A stretch of 64,000 nucleotides of DNA from DASQDN01 sp963825845 (GCA_963825845.1 CAWGVL010000014.1:1-64000), one strand, 5' to 3'. Counted from the stretch's first letter, positions 44,012-54,860 are shown. Numbers and translations are program-made. Notes: generated from the sequence alone by a model not told the origin.

Positions 44012-44204
44012 CAGACGCGATTGTCACATGTCCTAAGTGTGAACGCAAGACCTTTTTCCACTGAGGCAACCGTAAGTAGTTGTGCTTATTGGGACGGGCG
44101 AACGTATGGCGAAAACACGCTTTGCAGTGGTATCGACTATTACAGAGTTCTGCCGCTTACGAGTACTAAGGTACCGAATCCCTTAGTGTCCGAGCAGCGG
44201 TGGA

Positions 44205-44903
44205 CTAAAGTGGAGCGGGCGATTTCACCATGGGGACGAAACGCACGGGTAGCAGCGAGCGGTGGGTAATCTTGCCGTCTGCAGCCTTGCTGACGCGCAC
44301 GATCTCCTGCTCGAGCGTGGATTTTCCAACCGGCGCCAGTAGGATGCCACCGGGTTTGAGTTGATCCATCAGGGCCGAAGGCACTTCAGGCGGAGCCGCC
44401 GTCAATAGGATCCGGTCAAAAGGAGCTTTCTCGGGCCATCCCTTGTACCCGTCCCCTCCCCGAACCATCACGTTCTTGTACCCGAGTTGTCTCAGCGTCT
44501 CAGCGGACGATTTCGCCAGTTGCGGAACGATCTCGATCGAATACACTTCCCGAGTCAGGGCAGAGAGAATCGCAGCCTGGTAGCCCGACCCGGTACCGAT
44601 CTCCAGCACCCGGTGGTCCGGCCGCACCTCTAAAGCCTCAGACATAAACGCGACGATGTAGGGTTGCGAGATCGTCTGGCCATACCCGATCGGAACCGGC
44701 CGGTCTTCGTACGCGTACGATCTCACATCCGGCGGCATAAAGAGGTGACGAGGGACGGCTCTCATCGCCTTCAGCACCTCGGCGTTCTTGATGCCGCGGG
44801 AGGCGATCTGCTCGCGCACCATCCCCTCGCGTTGGGCCGCGAACTGATCTTGCGCGCCGCAGATCAGTGCCGCACAGAACATAAGAACGCCGCATCGGGT
44901 CAC
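44205..44903 (-). CDS. pcm: Protein-L-isoaspartate O-methyltransferase, probably exported
   Basis: Repairs isoaspartyl residues with SAM. QREGMVREQIASRGIKNAEV, VPRHLFMPPDVRSYAYED, PIGYGQTISQPYIVAFM, SAM motif VLEIGTGSGYQAAILSAL, GDGYKGWPEKAPFDRI, LKPGGILLAPVG. GTG 44903 begins VTRCGVLMFCAALICGAQD, a plausible signal peptide, so this copy may act in the periplasm, as known for some bacterial PCMTs. The longer frame upstream only overlaps pdxA. It starts 7 bases after the pdxA stop. Confidence 0.9.
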   Translation of the reverse strand: MTRCGVLMFCAALICGAQDQFAAQREGMVREQIASRGIKNAEVLKAMRAVPRHLFMPPDVRSYAYEDRPVPIGYGQTISQPYIVAFMSEALEVRPDHRVLEIGTGSGYQAAILSALTREVYSIEIVPQLAKSSAETLRQLGYKNVMVRGGDGYKGWPEKAPFDRILLTAAPPEVPSALMDQLKPGGILLAPVGKSTLEQEIVRVSKAADGKITHRSLLPVRFVPMVKSPAPL

Positions 44904-44910
44904 GACTGCA

Positions 44911-45876
44911 TTATGCGCCTGAAGCGCGATGCGCGGCACGAGCCATACGGCAGGCGATCGTGAACGCTTCTCGCATCGCGCCTACATCCGCAACGCCCTT
45001 GCCTGCGATGTTGAACGCCGTACCATGCGCGGGAGTCGTTATCGCGACCGGCAGCCCCCCGGCTACCGTGACACCCCGGTCGAATCCGAGCAGTTTCAAA
45101 GCAATCTGACCCTGATCGTGGTACATAGTGACGACGCCATCGTAGTCCCCGCGTGTGGCTGCAATGAACAGCGTATCGGCGGGCCACGGCCCCGTCGCAT
45201 CCAGGCCATCCCTGTGGAGGCGGTCCACTGCCGGAGCAATCGTCGTGATCTCCTCGGTTCCGAGAAGTCCCCCCTCTCCGGCGTGTGGGTTCAGCGCCGC
45301 GACAGCGATCCTCGGAGCACCAACCCCACTCTTCATCAGAGCGCCATGCAGCAGATAGGCAACGGAGCAGATTCTATCGATCGTAATCGCCCCGGCTACC
45401 GCACTCAGCGGAATATGCGAGGTTACACGCGATGTCCACAGATTGCCGCAGACGTTGATCTCCGACAGGGTACCGGTATGGCGCAACAGAGACGCAAAAT
45501 AGTGCAGCTCATCCTCGTGCCGCATGCCGGCGAGTTTCATCGCCTGCTTGTTCAACGGAGCGTAGACGATCGCATCCAGATTGCCCGCCTCGAGTTTCTC
45601 CAGAGCCGCCTTGAGCGATCCGAGCGCGTATGCCCCGCCCGCAGCGCTCACCTGACCCAGGGGATACTCATCGCCGGAGGAGTACTCTATAAACTCGACA
45701 GGAGCTTGGCCTGTCGCGGCGATTCGGGCTCCCCGCCGGTAGATGTCTCGATCCCCGACGACCACCACCTCCGCCGTATCGCAAGTTTCGGGGAGCGCGA
45801 GAAGTTTCGCCACCAACTCCGGTCCGATCCCCGTCGGGTCGCCGAGCAGAACACCGATGCGTGGTTTCTTTCGCAT
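44911..45876 (-). CDS. pdxA: 4-hydroxythreonine-4-phosphate dehydrogenase
   Basis: NAD-dependent enzyme of the DXP-dependent pyridoxal phosphate pathway. RIGVLLGDPTGIGPELVAKL, then APLNKQAMKLAG, SRVTSHIPLSAV, NPHAGEGGLLGTEE (metal-binding His), GPWPADTLF, YHDQGQIALKLLGF, VTVAGGLPVAITTPAHGTAF and IAGKGVADV are all canonical. 321 residues. Operonic with pcm downstream; divergent from the outer-membrane protein gene with 34 bases between. Confidence 0.97.
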   Translation of the reverse strand: MRKKPRIGVLLGDPTGIGPELVAKLLALPETCDTAEVVVVGDRDIYRRGARIAATGQAPVEFIEYSSGDEYPLGQVSAAGGAYALGSLKAALEKLEAGNLDAIVYAPLNKQAMKLAGMRHEDELHYFASLLRHTGTLSEINVCGNLWTSRVTSHIPLSAVAGAITIDRICSVAYLLHGALMKSGVGAPRIAVAALNPHAGEGGLLGTEEITTIAPAVDRLHRDGLDATGPWPADTLFIAATRGDYDGVVTMYHDQGQIALKLLGFDRGVTVAGGLPVAITTPAHGTAFNIAGKGVADVGAMREAFTIACRMARAAHRASGA

Positions 45877-45910
45877 GAGCCTACAATATTAAGACCACAG
45901 CTTCAGCGGC

Positions 45911-48511
45911 ATGCGCCTTCTTATCTGTATCCTGTTTTCCTCGTTTTCCTCACTGTGCTGGGCGGACCAGCCGCAGCCGCCGAAGACGAACGAGCCTGCC
46001 GATACGACTCCGGCATCTCAGCCGGCCGGACAGTATTTAAATTTGCTCGGCAAAACAGACACGCAAGGCGGCGAAGCCAAGCGCAATGACAACGTGTCGT
46101 TCGATCTTGTCGACAACAATGCGCTGAAGGAACAGAATTCCCGCCTTGGCACATCCGCCACGTTGATCCAGGAATTTCTGCCCCAACACAGCTACTTCGG
46201 CGCGGAGTTCGGCAACCCGCCTTCGCCGGTGTTGCATATTCCCGCCGTGGCCTTACTCAAACGATGGCATGGAGCACTGCGAGCAAAGCACCACAATTCG
46301 ATCTTCAACGCGCGGCGATTTTTCCAGGTTGGCCCGGTACAGCCTGCGCATGAGAACGAGTACTCAGTCGACGTTTCCGCCCCACTCGGAAGAAACATCT
46401 GGCTGACACTCTCGGGACTGCAGCAGAAGGTCCGCGGGAATGTGAACGGGAATGTGCTGGTACCCCTCCCTACTGAACGAGCACCGTTGACCACCGATCC
46501 CGCCAAGCGCGCCATCATCGAGCGTTGGCTGCAGGCCTACCCCTTAGCGCCCCCAAATCGCACAGACATCGATGAGCGAGCGTTGAATACCAATGCGCCT
46601 CAATCCATCAACACCGACAATGCAAGCGGTCGCATCGACGCGCCACTTGGCCCTAAGAATCGCCTGGCACTCCGGCACGCGTGGACGACGCAGCAAGTCC
46701 GAGCCTTTGAATTCGTCGCCGGCCAGAATCCATGGACCACGACAAAGTCGCACAACGCGCGACTTACCTTCACTCGTACTCTGAGTGCGAGCGCCGTCAC
46801 GGACCTAACCGCCGGCTTCGATCGAACCCGATCGCTGCTGGTACCCGAGCCGAACGCCGTGGGTCCCGCCGTTGAAATCGGCACCACGTTCTCAAAGCTC
46901 GGTCCGGGGTCCAACGTTCCTCTCGATCGCATCCAGAATCGGTTCCGCTTCGCCGGCACGCTGCGGCATTCTGTGGGCAATCACCAATTCGTCTACGGGG
47001 GCGAGATCACGCGATTACAGTTCAACGGCCGCGAAGCATCTTCGAATCGCGGCAACTGGTATTTCAAGAATGATTTCGGACGCGATGCCGTAACGAACTT
47101 CCTGCTCGGCATACCAAGCCGGTACAGCACAGGTCTCGGGCTGTTGGATCGCGGATTCCGGAATTGGGAACAGCAGTATTACTTCGGCGATTCCTGGAAA
47201 GCGACGCCGAGCGTGACTCTGAACTACGGAGTCCGATATCAGCCCGTCACAATTCCCTACGAAGTAAACGGACTGACGCACATTCCGATACGAGGCGACC
47301 ACAATAACTTCGCGCCTCGCTTCGGCGTCGCATACCGGCTGCCGAGGTCGTTCGGCGTTCTCCGCGCGAATTATGGCCTGGAATATGGTGAGTTCTACGC
47401 CGTCACCTTCCAGCAACTCCGCTGGAATCCGCCGGAGTTCCTGAAAGTCGAAGTGCAAGCTCCAGATCTCTTGTCGCCGCTCGGCGACTACGTTGTCGAT
47501 GAGAATGCAAGAAGCACGATCTTCGCGCTTTCAGATCATCTTCGGACTCCCTACGCACACATGTACTCCTTCTCGTGGGAGTTCGCGCCCTATTCGGATT
47601 GGAAGATACAGCTTGGATACACAGGGAGCCGCAGCCACAAGCTGTTCATGATGTGGCATACCAACCGCGCGATTCCTGTCCCCGGTATCCCCCTCGTAAC
47701 CGCGACCATCAACGATCGCCGGCCGGATCCGAATCACTTCGAAATCCGCCGCGTAGAGAACGGCAGCAATGGCTACTTCGATGCGGCTCGCGTGTCAGTC
47801 CAAGCTCCAAATATCCACGGTCTGTCAATCGATGCTGCGTATTGGTTTGGCAAGGCTCTGGATACAGGAAGCGCTTACAGCAACACCGCCGCCGGAGATG
47901 ACTCGCGCCAGGGACAGAGTCAAACCGAGTACCTGGTCCAGCAAGATCTCAAACAGGTAAGTGACTTCGATCAGTCGCACGCGCTGCTTGTCCGTGCCCG
48001 CTATCAGTTCCGCGGTCCCAGTGCGCGAGCTGCGATGTGGGCAAGAAACTGGACGGTCACAACCATCTATCTGGCGAAGTCGGGATTGCCGTTCACCGTC
48101 ATGACAGGCAGTGACTCGCCTGGATACGGCAACGTCGACGGAAGTAGTTACGATCGACCGAATTTAGTCGATCCCGCCATCCTGGGTCGCTTCGTAACAC
48201 ATCCCGATACTGCTCAGCAGTTGTTGCCAAGGTCGGCCTTCGCATACCTGGCGCCCGGCCAGGTGCGGGGCAATCTCGGACAGAATACCTTCCGGCGAGG
48301 CGGCATCAGCAATCTGAATCTTGCGCTATCTCGCATCTGGACACTCCCATCCGAGCGTTATCTAACGTTTCGCGCCGAAGCGATCAACGCCGCGAATACA
48401 CCCCAGTTCGCCGAGCCGATCACTGATCTGACCAACCCCGCATTTGGGAAGATCACGAATACGCTCAACGACGGGAGAAATTTCGCACTCACTCTGGAAC
48501 TGAGGTTCTAG
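45911..48511 (+). CDS. TonB-dependent-receptor-like outer-membrane beta-barrel protein
   Basis: Signal peptide (MRLLICILFSSFSSLCWA, cleavage about residue 19), then a protein with alternating amphipathic strands and a terminal LELRF: the C-terminal aromatic residue of outer-membrane barrels. Repeated acidobacterial Oar-like features are seen: QQYYFGDSWKATPSVTLNYG, RYQFRG, FRRGGISNLNLALSRIW, FRAEAINAANTPQF. Unlike most Oar-like proteins it has no N-terminal carboxypeptidase-regulatory domain, and I see no clear plug or TonB box; 866 residues is shorter than the usual 1000-1200. Ligand unknown. Confidence 0.8.
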   Translation: MRLLICILFSSFSSLCWADQPQPPKTNEPADTTPASQPAGQYLNLLGKTDTQGGEAKRNDNVSFDLVDNNALKEQNSRLGTSATLIQEFLPQHSYFGAEFGNPPSPVLHIPAVALLKRWHGALRAKHHNSIFNARRFFQVGPVQPAHENEYSVDVSAPLGRNIWLTLSGLQQKVRGNVNGNVLVPLPTERAPLTTDPAKRAIIERWLQAYPLAPPNRTDIDERALNTNAPQSINTDNASGRIDAPLGPKNRLALRHAWTTQQVRAFEFVAGQNPWTTTKSHNARLTFTRTLSASAVTDLTAGFDRTRSLLVPEPNAVGPAVEIGTTFSKLGPGSNVPLDRIQNRFRFAGTLRHSVGNHQFVYGGEITRLQFNGREASSNRGNWYFKNDFGRDAVTNFLLGIPSRYSTGLGLLDRGFRNWEQQYYFGDSWKATPSVTLNYGVRYQPVTIPYEVNGLTHIPIRGDHNNFAPRFGVAYRLPRSFGVLRANYGLEYGEFYAVTFQQLRWNPPEFLKVEVQAPDLLSPLGDYVVDENARSTIFALSDHLRTPYAHMYSFSWEFAPYSDWKIQLGYTGSRSHKLFMMWHTNRAIPVPGIPLVTATINDRRPDPNHFEIRRVENGSNGYFDAARVSVQAPNIHGLSIDAAYWFGKALDTGSAYSNTAAGDDSRQGQSQTEYLVQQDLKQVSDFDQSHALLVRARYQFRGPSARAAMWARNWTVTTIYLAKSGLPFTVMTGSDSPGYGNVDGSSYDRPNLVDPAILGRFVTHPDTAQQLLPRSAFAYLAPGQVRGNLGQNTFRRGGISNLNLALSRIWTLPSERYLTFRAEAINAANTPQFAEPITDLTNPAFGKITNTLNDGRNFALTLELRF

Positions 48512-48655
48512 GCAGTTCGGTTCAGCGTTGTGATGCTAGGGCACGACGTGTAGTCTGGCGAAGTAATCCTCTCGCCGGCGGCGAAGTGAAACCTTTTAAC
48601 TCGCCCCTGGTGTCTCATCTGTATCGGCGTTCGAAGCCGCGACAAGGAGATACTC

Positions 48656-48988
48656 ATGCGTTTTCTGAGAAACCTCATGTCACTTAGCACGCCCGTGGTG
48701 CTTTTCGCGTTAGCAGTTCCCGCCACCCCGCAGGAAACGCCCGAACCGGCCAAGAAGAGTAAGACCATGACGCTCACCGGGTGTCTCAACAAGGGGGAAC
48801 GAGAGAACCACTACAGCTTTACTAACCTGAAGGACGGCGCGCACATGACCGTCACAGGCGAGGCTGCGCTGGCTAAACACGCCAGCAATCACACCGTGAA
48901 GATTACCGGTTATAAGACTGGAGAGGTCTTTAACGTGACAAAAGTAGAGCACGTTGCCCCGACGTGCGACGCAACCGCCAAGAAATAA
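48656..48988 (+). CDS. Small secreted protein, OB-fold-like
   Basis: 110 residues with a signal peptide (about 1-26, VVLFALAVPATPQ). A mature domain follows: KTMTLTGCLNKGERENHYSF, MTVTGEAALAKHASNHTVKI, TGYKTGEVFNVTKVEHV. The beta-rich pattern resembles exported OB-fold proteins; two cysteines (in TGCL and PTCD) could form a disulfide. AAGGAGAT 5 bases before ATG gives a strong start. Homologous small exported proteins of this pattern are frequent in Acidobacteria as far as I recall; function unknown. Confidence 0.75.
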   Translation: MRFLRNLMSLSTPVVLFALAVPATPQETPEPAKKSKTMTLTGCLNKGERENHYSFTNLKDGAHMTVTGEAALAKHASNHTVKITGYKTGEVFNVTKVEHVAPTCDATAKK

Positions 48989-49152
48989 ACCAAACAGCAG
49001 AAGGCTACACGGGTTCGCTCTTAGCCGCCTGCTGGCGCCTTCAGAACACTCGCGGGTCCGTGTGGAGGGATTCTGCTTCACGATGACTTGCTGAACAGCG
49101 TCGCGAGGCGGGGTGCAAGAGGCTTTGTGCCCGATTCCCGAGGCCGGACCTA

Positions 49153-50451
49153 TCAGAGTGTTCGGGGGATTAAGGTGAACTTTTCTACTGCAACCTTAGT
49201 GCTTTGACTGCGGCGCGATGGATCGCAATGAAACACGACACGAATTCCACTTACAAGAAAAGGCCAAGAGCGTGAAGGAACATCATATCCGACGGTTTCG
49301 GTCGGGCGCGGTTCGAATCCAAAAATCTCGGATCCAATCTCTTCAATGCGCTTGTTCAACTTCAAATATACCGTCGCTGAGGATGGCGATCGCTCGCCAT
49401 TTCGCAACGTAAGCTCGAGCCTCGCACAGTTCGTAAAGTCGATGGGCGGATGGAGAGGCTGGTACGCTTCCGTCTCCATCGATCCGCCGCCCATATTGAT
49501 GTAAGCGGCATCGAGTGGCGTTCCGCTATACACAACCGAATCGCTTTGCACCTGTCCCGAGGATGTAGGAAAAAGGTGGTACTCACCCGTGAACTGGATG
49601 GTCAGCGGTCGCGACATGAAGAGACCTCGGGTACCCGCCGGCAACAGGCTCGCGTGCTCCTGATCGCGTGCCTTGGTTTCAGGCCGGAGAATCACCCCGG
49701 GCACGAGTTCCTTGCCCTGAAGCATGACCCTTTTGGTATCGACGAGCCGTGCGGCTGACGTTCTCCCTTCCGGCTCGCTTGGTCTCGTTCCGTATGCCAC
49801 GTATTGCCACGATTCCATCAAATTCGGTGAGGCAAGGCGAATTTCTGCAGACGATATCCACACCGCCAAAACGAAAGTGACCAGGATACTCAGCAACGAT
49901 CGGAGTGGCTTCGGCGTAGCTAAAGATGAGCGATACGCGCCTCTCCACACCCAGGTCAGCGTCCAGAGAGCCGCGCCCGCAGCAACCAGCATCGATGCGA
50001 TCAGCGGGAAGCCGGCGATCGTCGTAGAAATCCCCGACTGCAAAGCCAGCGCGCCTAGGATTACCGGCACGGTGTGCCTGGAAAAAGAGCCGTCGTTCGT
50101 GGATACGTAACGAAAGAACGGCTCGTGCCTGCTGGAATGCCGCCGCACGAATACGACACTCGGCCGCGCAAGATGGAGAACCAACAGCCGCACTGCAGCC
50201 ACAATGACAAGAAATCCGATACCGCTTGCTACGGGTGTCCGCTCGGCAACTAGCAGCATCGCAGGCGGCAGCCACATGGCAGGCGCCGAACCTCGCGCGG
50301 CACGGATTGCTAACTGCCCGATGCCATCGAGCGACACCGCAAGCAGCACGCCGAACGCAACAACGAAGGCGACGGCCCACGCGATGAGAACCGCTGCTAT
50401 CGAGAGAATGATCCAGTAGCCTGCCACAGTCGCGCCTGTTGAGTGTAGCAA
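49153..50451 (-). CDS. Hypothetical membrane protein with C-terminal extracytoplasmic domain
   Basis: 432 residues. About five hydrophobic helices in residues 10-200 (e.g. WIILSIAAVLIAWAVAFVVA, SLLSILVTFVLAVWISSAEI). They are followed by a 230-residue soluble part rich in beta strands, with SRPLTIQFTGEYHLFPTSSG and FTNCARLELTLRNGERSPS, reminiscent of a jelly-roll or carbohydrate-binding-like sandwich. No catalytic motif recognised. Convergent to the small secreted protein. No family assigned. Confidence 0.65.
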   Translation of the reverse strand: MLHSTGATVAGYWIILSIAAVLIAWAVAFVVAFGVLLAVSLDGIGQLAIRAARGSAPAMWLPPAMLLVAERTPVASGIGFLVIVAAVRLLVLHLARPSVVFVRRHSSRHEPFFRYVSTNDGSFSRHTVPVILGALALQSGISTTIAGFPLIASMLVAAGAALWTLTWVWRGAYRSSLATPKPLRSLLSILVTFVLAVWISSAEIRLASPNLMESWQYVAYGTRPSEPEGRTSAARLVDTKRVMLQGKELVPGVILRPETKARDQEHASLLPAGTRGLFMSRPLTIQFTGEYHLFPTSSGQVQSDSVVYSGTPLDAAYINMGGGSMETEAYQPLHPPIDFTNCARLELTLRNGERSPSSATVYLKLNKRIEEIGSEIFGFEPRPTETVGYDVPSRSWPFLVSGIRVVFHCDPSRRSQSTKVAVEKFTLIPRTL

Positions 50452-50513
50452 AAGGCGCCGGCGTTCAAGGCTGAAACGCGCGAAAGCTCGATATACTTAG
50501 GCTTTCCATTGCC

Positions 50514-52591
50514 ATGCGAATTACCCTTTTTTTCCTTGCGTCGATCTGCGCGTTCTCTCAAAACAACTACCGTGGATGGGAAGCCTTCGGCGGCAGTTCC
50601 GATAACATTCACTACTCCTCGCTGAAGCAGATCAACACGAAGAACGTTCAGAAACTTAAAGTCGCCTGGACATTCGACAGTGGCGACTCGTATCCCGGAT
50701 CGGATATTCAGTGCAATCCGATCATCGTTGATGGCGTGATGTACGCAACCACCCCCGAGACTGAAAGTCGTGGCGATCGATGCCGGGACGGGAAAGCAGA
50801 TCTGGATGTTCGATGGTTTACAGGATCAACGGCCGAACCACAAGAATCGCGGTCTGATGCACTGGACCGATGGCAAGGAATCACGCATCTTCTTTCCGCT
50901 CGGGTATGAACTGCTCTCCATCGACGCTAAAACAGGCAAGCTGGATCCGGGCTTCGGCAATGAAGGCCGAGTAGATATGCGCGCCGCATTCGACAGGCCG
51001 CTGGATCAGTTGACCTTCGAGCGTTCCCAGCCCCGGCGCGATCTACAAAGATCTGGTCATTCTCGGAAGCTCAGTTCCCGAGACACTGCCCGCCACGCCT
51101 GGCGACATCCGCGCCTACAACGTTCGTACCGGCAAACTGCAGTGGACATTTCACACGATTCCTCGTCCGGGCGAATTCGGTCATGATACCTGGCCCAAGG
51201 ACGCATGGAAACACACCGGCGGGGCAAACAACTGGCCCGGTCTCGTCGCGGATGTAAAGCGTGGACTGGTGTTCGTGCCGACTGGATCGGCCGCATTCGA
51301 CTTCTACGGCGCCGACCGCCATGGGGACAATCTCTTCGCAAACTCGATCATCTGCCTGGATGCGAACACAGGCGAGCGCAAGTGGCACTTCCAAGCGGTT
51401 AAGCATGATGTGTGGGACCTCGACTTCCCAAGTGCTCCCTTGCTGATCACAGTGCGTCAAAAGGGCAAACTGGTGGACGCCGTAGCGCAAGCCGGCAAAG
51501 ACGGATTCGTCTACGTGCTGAACCGTGAAACAGGGGAAAGCCTTTTTCCGATGGAAGAGCGCACCGTCCCCGCTTCGACAGTCGAAGGAGAACAACTCGC
51601 CAAAACTCAGCGAGTGCCAGCCAAGCCTGCGCCGTTCTCACGGCAGGAATTTACGGAAGACATGGTGACGAAGCGCACCGACGCGGCACACGAAACGATG
51701 CTCGCAAAGCTCCGCACTCTGGATTTCGGCGGGCGCTTCACACCGCCGAGTCTGAAGGGTACCGTCGTCTTCCCAGGCTTCTCCGGCGGCGCGGAATGGG
51801 GCGGTCAGGCTTACGACCCGGAAACGCACCTCTTCTACATCAACGCCAATGAGATGCCGTGGATTCTGCGCCTCGTACCGCCAAGCACGATGAGACGAGC
51901 CACCAAGGCGAGCGCTGTGTATCGCAGTCGTTGCGCGAATTGCCACCGCGCTGATCGCAAGGGAGCGCCTCCCGAGTACCCCGCGCTCGACAACTTAGCG
52001 GGTCGAATCACCGAAACGCAGCTCTCTGATGTAATCCGTAAAGGCAGCGGACGCATGCCGGCCTTTGCGTCGTTAGGTGAGCCGGCTATCGCTGCGCTTT
52101 CCGACTTCTTGCTCGACAAGGGCGACCAGGAGGTTGTCGTCGAACGCCGAAAGGCGCCCGTCGAATTGAAGTTCACGATGGACGGCTACAACAAGTTCCT
52201 CGACGCCGATGGCTATCCCGCCGTCACCCCGCCATGGGGCACGTTATCGGCAATCAACCTCGATACCGGCGAGTACGTTTGGAAGAGGACTCTCGGTGAA
52301 TATCCCGAACTCACGGCGCAAGGTATCAAAGAAACCGGCACGGAGAATCACGGTGGCGGGATCGTGACTGCGGGCGGCTTGTTCTTCATAGGAGCAACGC
52401 CGTACGATCGGAAATTCCGGGCCTTCGATAAGAAAACGGGAAAACTGCTGTGGGACACCGTGCTTCCGTTTGGCGGAAATGCGACACCCGCCATATATGA
52501 ACTCAAAGGCAAACAGTACATCGTTGTACCGGCAGGCGGAGGCCGGGGCCGAGCGTCGGGCGCGGCCTACGTAGCCTTCGCCCTGCCGTAA
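50514..52591 (+). CDS. PQQ-type quinoprotein with embedded cytochrome c (two frameshifts)
   Basis: Signal peptide, then a beta-propeller dehydrogenase: NYRGWEAFGGSSDNIHYSSL, LKVAWTFDSGDSYPGSDIQC, VVAIDAGTGKQIWMFDG, then HDVWDLDFPSAPLL, DGFVYVLNRETGESLFP, FPGFSGGAEWGGQAYDPETH, ENHGGGIVTAGGLFFIGAT. Between propeller blades lies a class I cytochrome c domain with CANCH and distal methionine in GSGRMPAF. The cofactor and substrate (alcohol, aldose or other) are not decidable. Breaks near 50760 and 51030 divide it into three frames; repaired length is about 690 residues. Confidence 0.85.
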
Positions 52592-52651
52592 GGCAAGGTT
52601 CAACTTGCAGTAGATTCGCCCAGGGGCCTCACAAGCGATATCCTCTTCGTC

Positions 52652-54848
52652 ATGGCGTTTCGAAGTTCCATCCTTGCTCTCCTGGCCGTCCTATGCTTCG
52701 CCGAAGAACTGCCGATCGTCGACAAAGTCGATTTCCAGCCGCTGGCGGCACAAGTGGCGCGGGTCGCGCAAACCCTCGAGATGCTAGGCGAGCCTCTACC
52801 GGCAGCCGACGCGCAGCAACTCAAAGAGGCCAAAACAATCGAGCAGATCCAGCGTGTCCTCGACAAACACTGCCTTGCGGGAATCGAGATCAACCCGGAG
52901 AGCCGGGTCAAAGTCCAGCAAGGCCCGGCGAAAGCTGAACTGGTCGAGCAAGGGTGGCGTGCGTTCCTCCTCAAAGTGAACAACCAGGCGGGGGTAACCG
53001 CAGTGCTCGCTGTGGACAGCCCCAACGCCGGCCCGGTGCCCAACACGCCGGCCAACGTTGCGGCGTGCGCGATGGCTGGATCTGCAGATGGCGAACAAAC
53101 AGCCGATGAAGGCGCATCTTTCAGGCCTCGACCTTGAATACCGCGTCCTGCAGATCTACGCGAAAGAGGCCGGCAAGCGCGAAGGCAAGTTGACCTTTGA
53201 CGTCGGGCAGGGATCGCAGGATCTCGGGTTCCGCAGCGAAGTAGACATCCTCTTCACCGTCACACCTTCCGCCAAAGTCACGTTACGCGTTCTCGACTTC
53301 AACGACAAGCCGACTACCGGATCGTTCCTCATTCGCGACGAAAGACAACGCGTCTATCCATCGCAGACCAAGCGCCTCGCGCCGGACTTCTTCTTCCACC
53401 CGCAGGTCTATCGCGCCGACGGCGAGTCCGTCGCGCTTCCTCCCGGGCAAGTACACCATCGAGTATTCGCGCGGGCCCGAGTATCGCAACCGCAAGCAGA
53501 CGCTGACCATCACCGACAACACGCCGCAGACCCTCACGTTCCGGCTGGAACGTTGGATCGATCCGGCAACGATGGGTTGGTATTCCGGCGATCATCACAT
53601 CCACGCCGCCGGATGCGCGCATTATGAGCGGCCAACCGAAGGCGTCTATCCGCAAGACATGATGCGCCACGTCGTCGGTGAAGACTTGAAGATCGGATCG
53701 GTGCTGACCTGGGGTCCTGGTTGGTATTTCCAGAAAACGTTCTTCGAAGGCAAAGACAACAGCGTCTCGACAGCGGAGAACCGGATCCGCTATGACGTGG
53801 AAGTCTCCGGCCATCCATCGAGTCATACCGGGCATCTATTGCTGCTTCGCTTGAAAGAACAGGATTATCCCGGAACGAAACGCATCGAGGACTGGCCAAG
53901 CTGGGGCCTGCCGATCCTGGAATGGGGGAAGAAGCAGGGCGCCGTCACCGGATACACACATTCGGGATGGGGTCTGGCGCTCAAGGAGGAGAAGCTCCCA
54001 AGCTACGAGATGCCGCCGTTCGACGGCATCGGCGCAAACGAGTATGTTGTCAGCGTTACGCACGGCTTGCCGGAAGTCTATCTCGGCGGTGGATACGCCG
54101 TATGCCTGGGAGCTGAACGTCTGGTATCACGCGTTGAACGTCGGATTTCGAACTCGCATCAGTGGCGAGACGGATTTTCCGTGCATTTATGGCGAGCGCG
54201 TCGGGCTGGGCCGCAGCTATGTCAGGCAAGCGAAGCTGGACTACGACGACTGGGTCGCGGCCTGCGTGAGGGTCGGAACTATGCGTCGGATGGCAAGAGC
54301 CACCTGATCGACTTCCGCGTCAACGGCGTCGAGATGGGGTCAGGCAAGGATGTTGAGCTGCCGGCGAATGGGACGGTGAAGGTGACAGCGAAGGTTGCGG
54401 CGTTTCTCGAAGAGACAGCCGAACGAGGCGATTCGAAAGCTCCGATATGACCAGAAGCCGTACTGGGACGTGGAGCGCGCACGTATCGGGAACTCGCGAA
54501 AGGTTCCGGTCGAAGTGGTCGTAAACGGACGCGCCGTGGATCGAAAAGAGATCGATGCCGACGGTCAACTTCGCGACGTGACTTTCAACGTTCCGGTCAC
54601 CCAAAGCAGTTGGATCTGCCTGCGCATTCTGCCGTCATCGCATACAAACCCGATATGGGTGACCGTCGACAAGAAAGAAGTGCGCGCATCCAAGCGCAGC
54701 GCCCAATGGCTTCGCGAAGCCGTGGACGTTTGCTTCCGAGCAGAAGGTGGGCCGCGTTCGGCTCGCTGAGCAGGGCGAGATGATCCGCGCGTACGATCAT
54801 GCCCGTAAGACATACGACCGTTTGATTGCCGAAAGCACGGTGGACTGA
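52652..54848 (+). CDS. Exported CehA/McbA-like PHP-fold metallohydrolase (frameshifted)
   Basis: Signal peptide MAFRSSILALLAVLCFA, a roughly 200-residue N-terminal region, a beta-sandwich segment (VTLRVLDFNDKPTTGSFLIR), then the metal-dependent part GWYSGDHHIHAAGCAHYERP (HHxH metal motif), KIGSVLTWGPGW, GHLLLLRLK, VTGYTHSGWGL, and a C-terminal domain ending ARKTYDRLIAESTVD. Frame breaks near 53070, 53450, 54085, 54270, 54425 and 54735; repaired length about 730. The named CehA enzyme hydrolyses carbaryl, but most relatives have unknown substrates. Confidence 0.78.
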
Positions 54849-54860
54849 CGTGCAGATAAA

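Noticed and set aside
48989..49152. Possible small RNA or terminator between the convergent genes
   Set aside because: No stable hairpin with a T tract or conserved structure could be identified by eye.
52693..52938. Arginine-rich plus-strand ORF inside the metallohydrolase gene
   Set aside because: It is an out-of-frame shadow of the signal-peptide-bearing N-terminal region; composition reflects high GC third positions.
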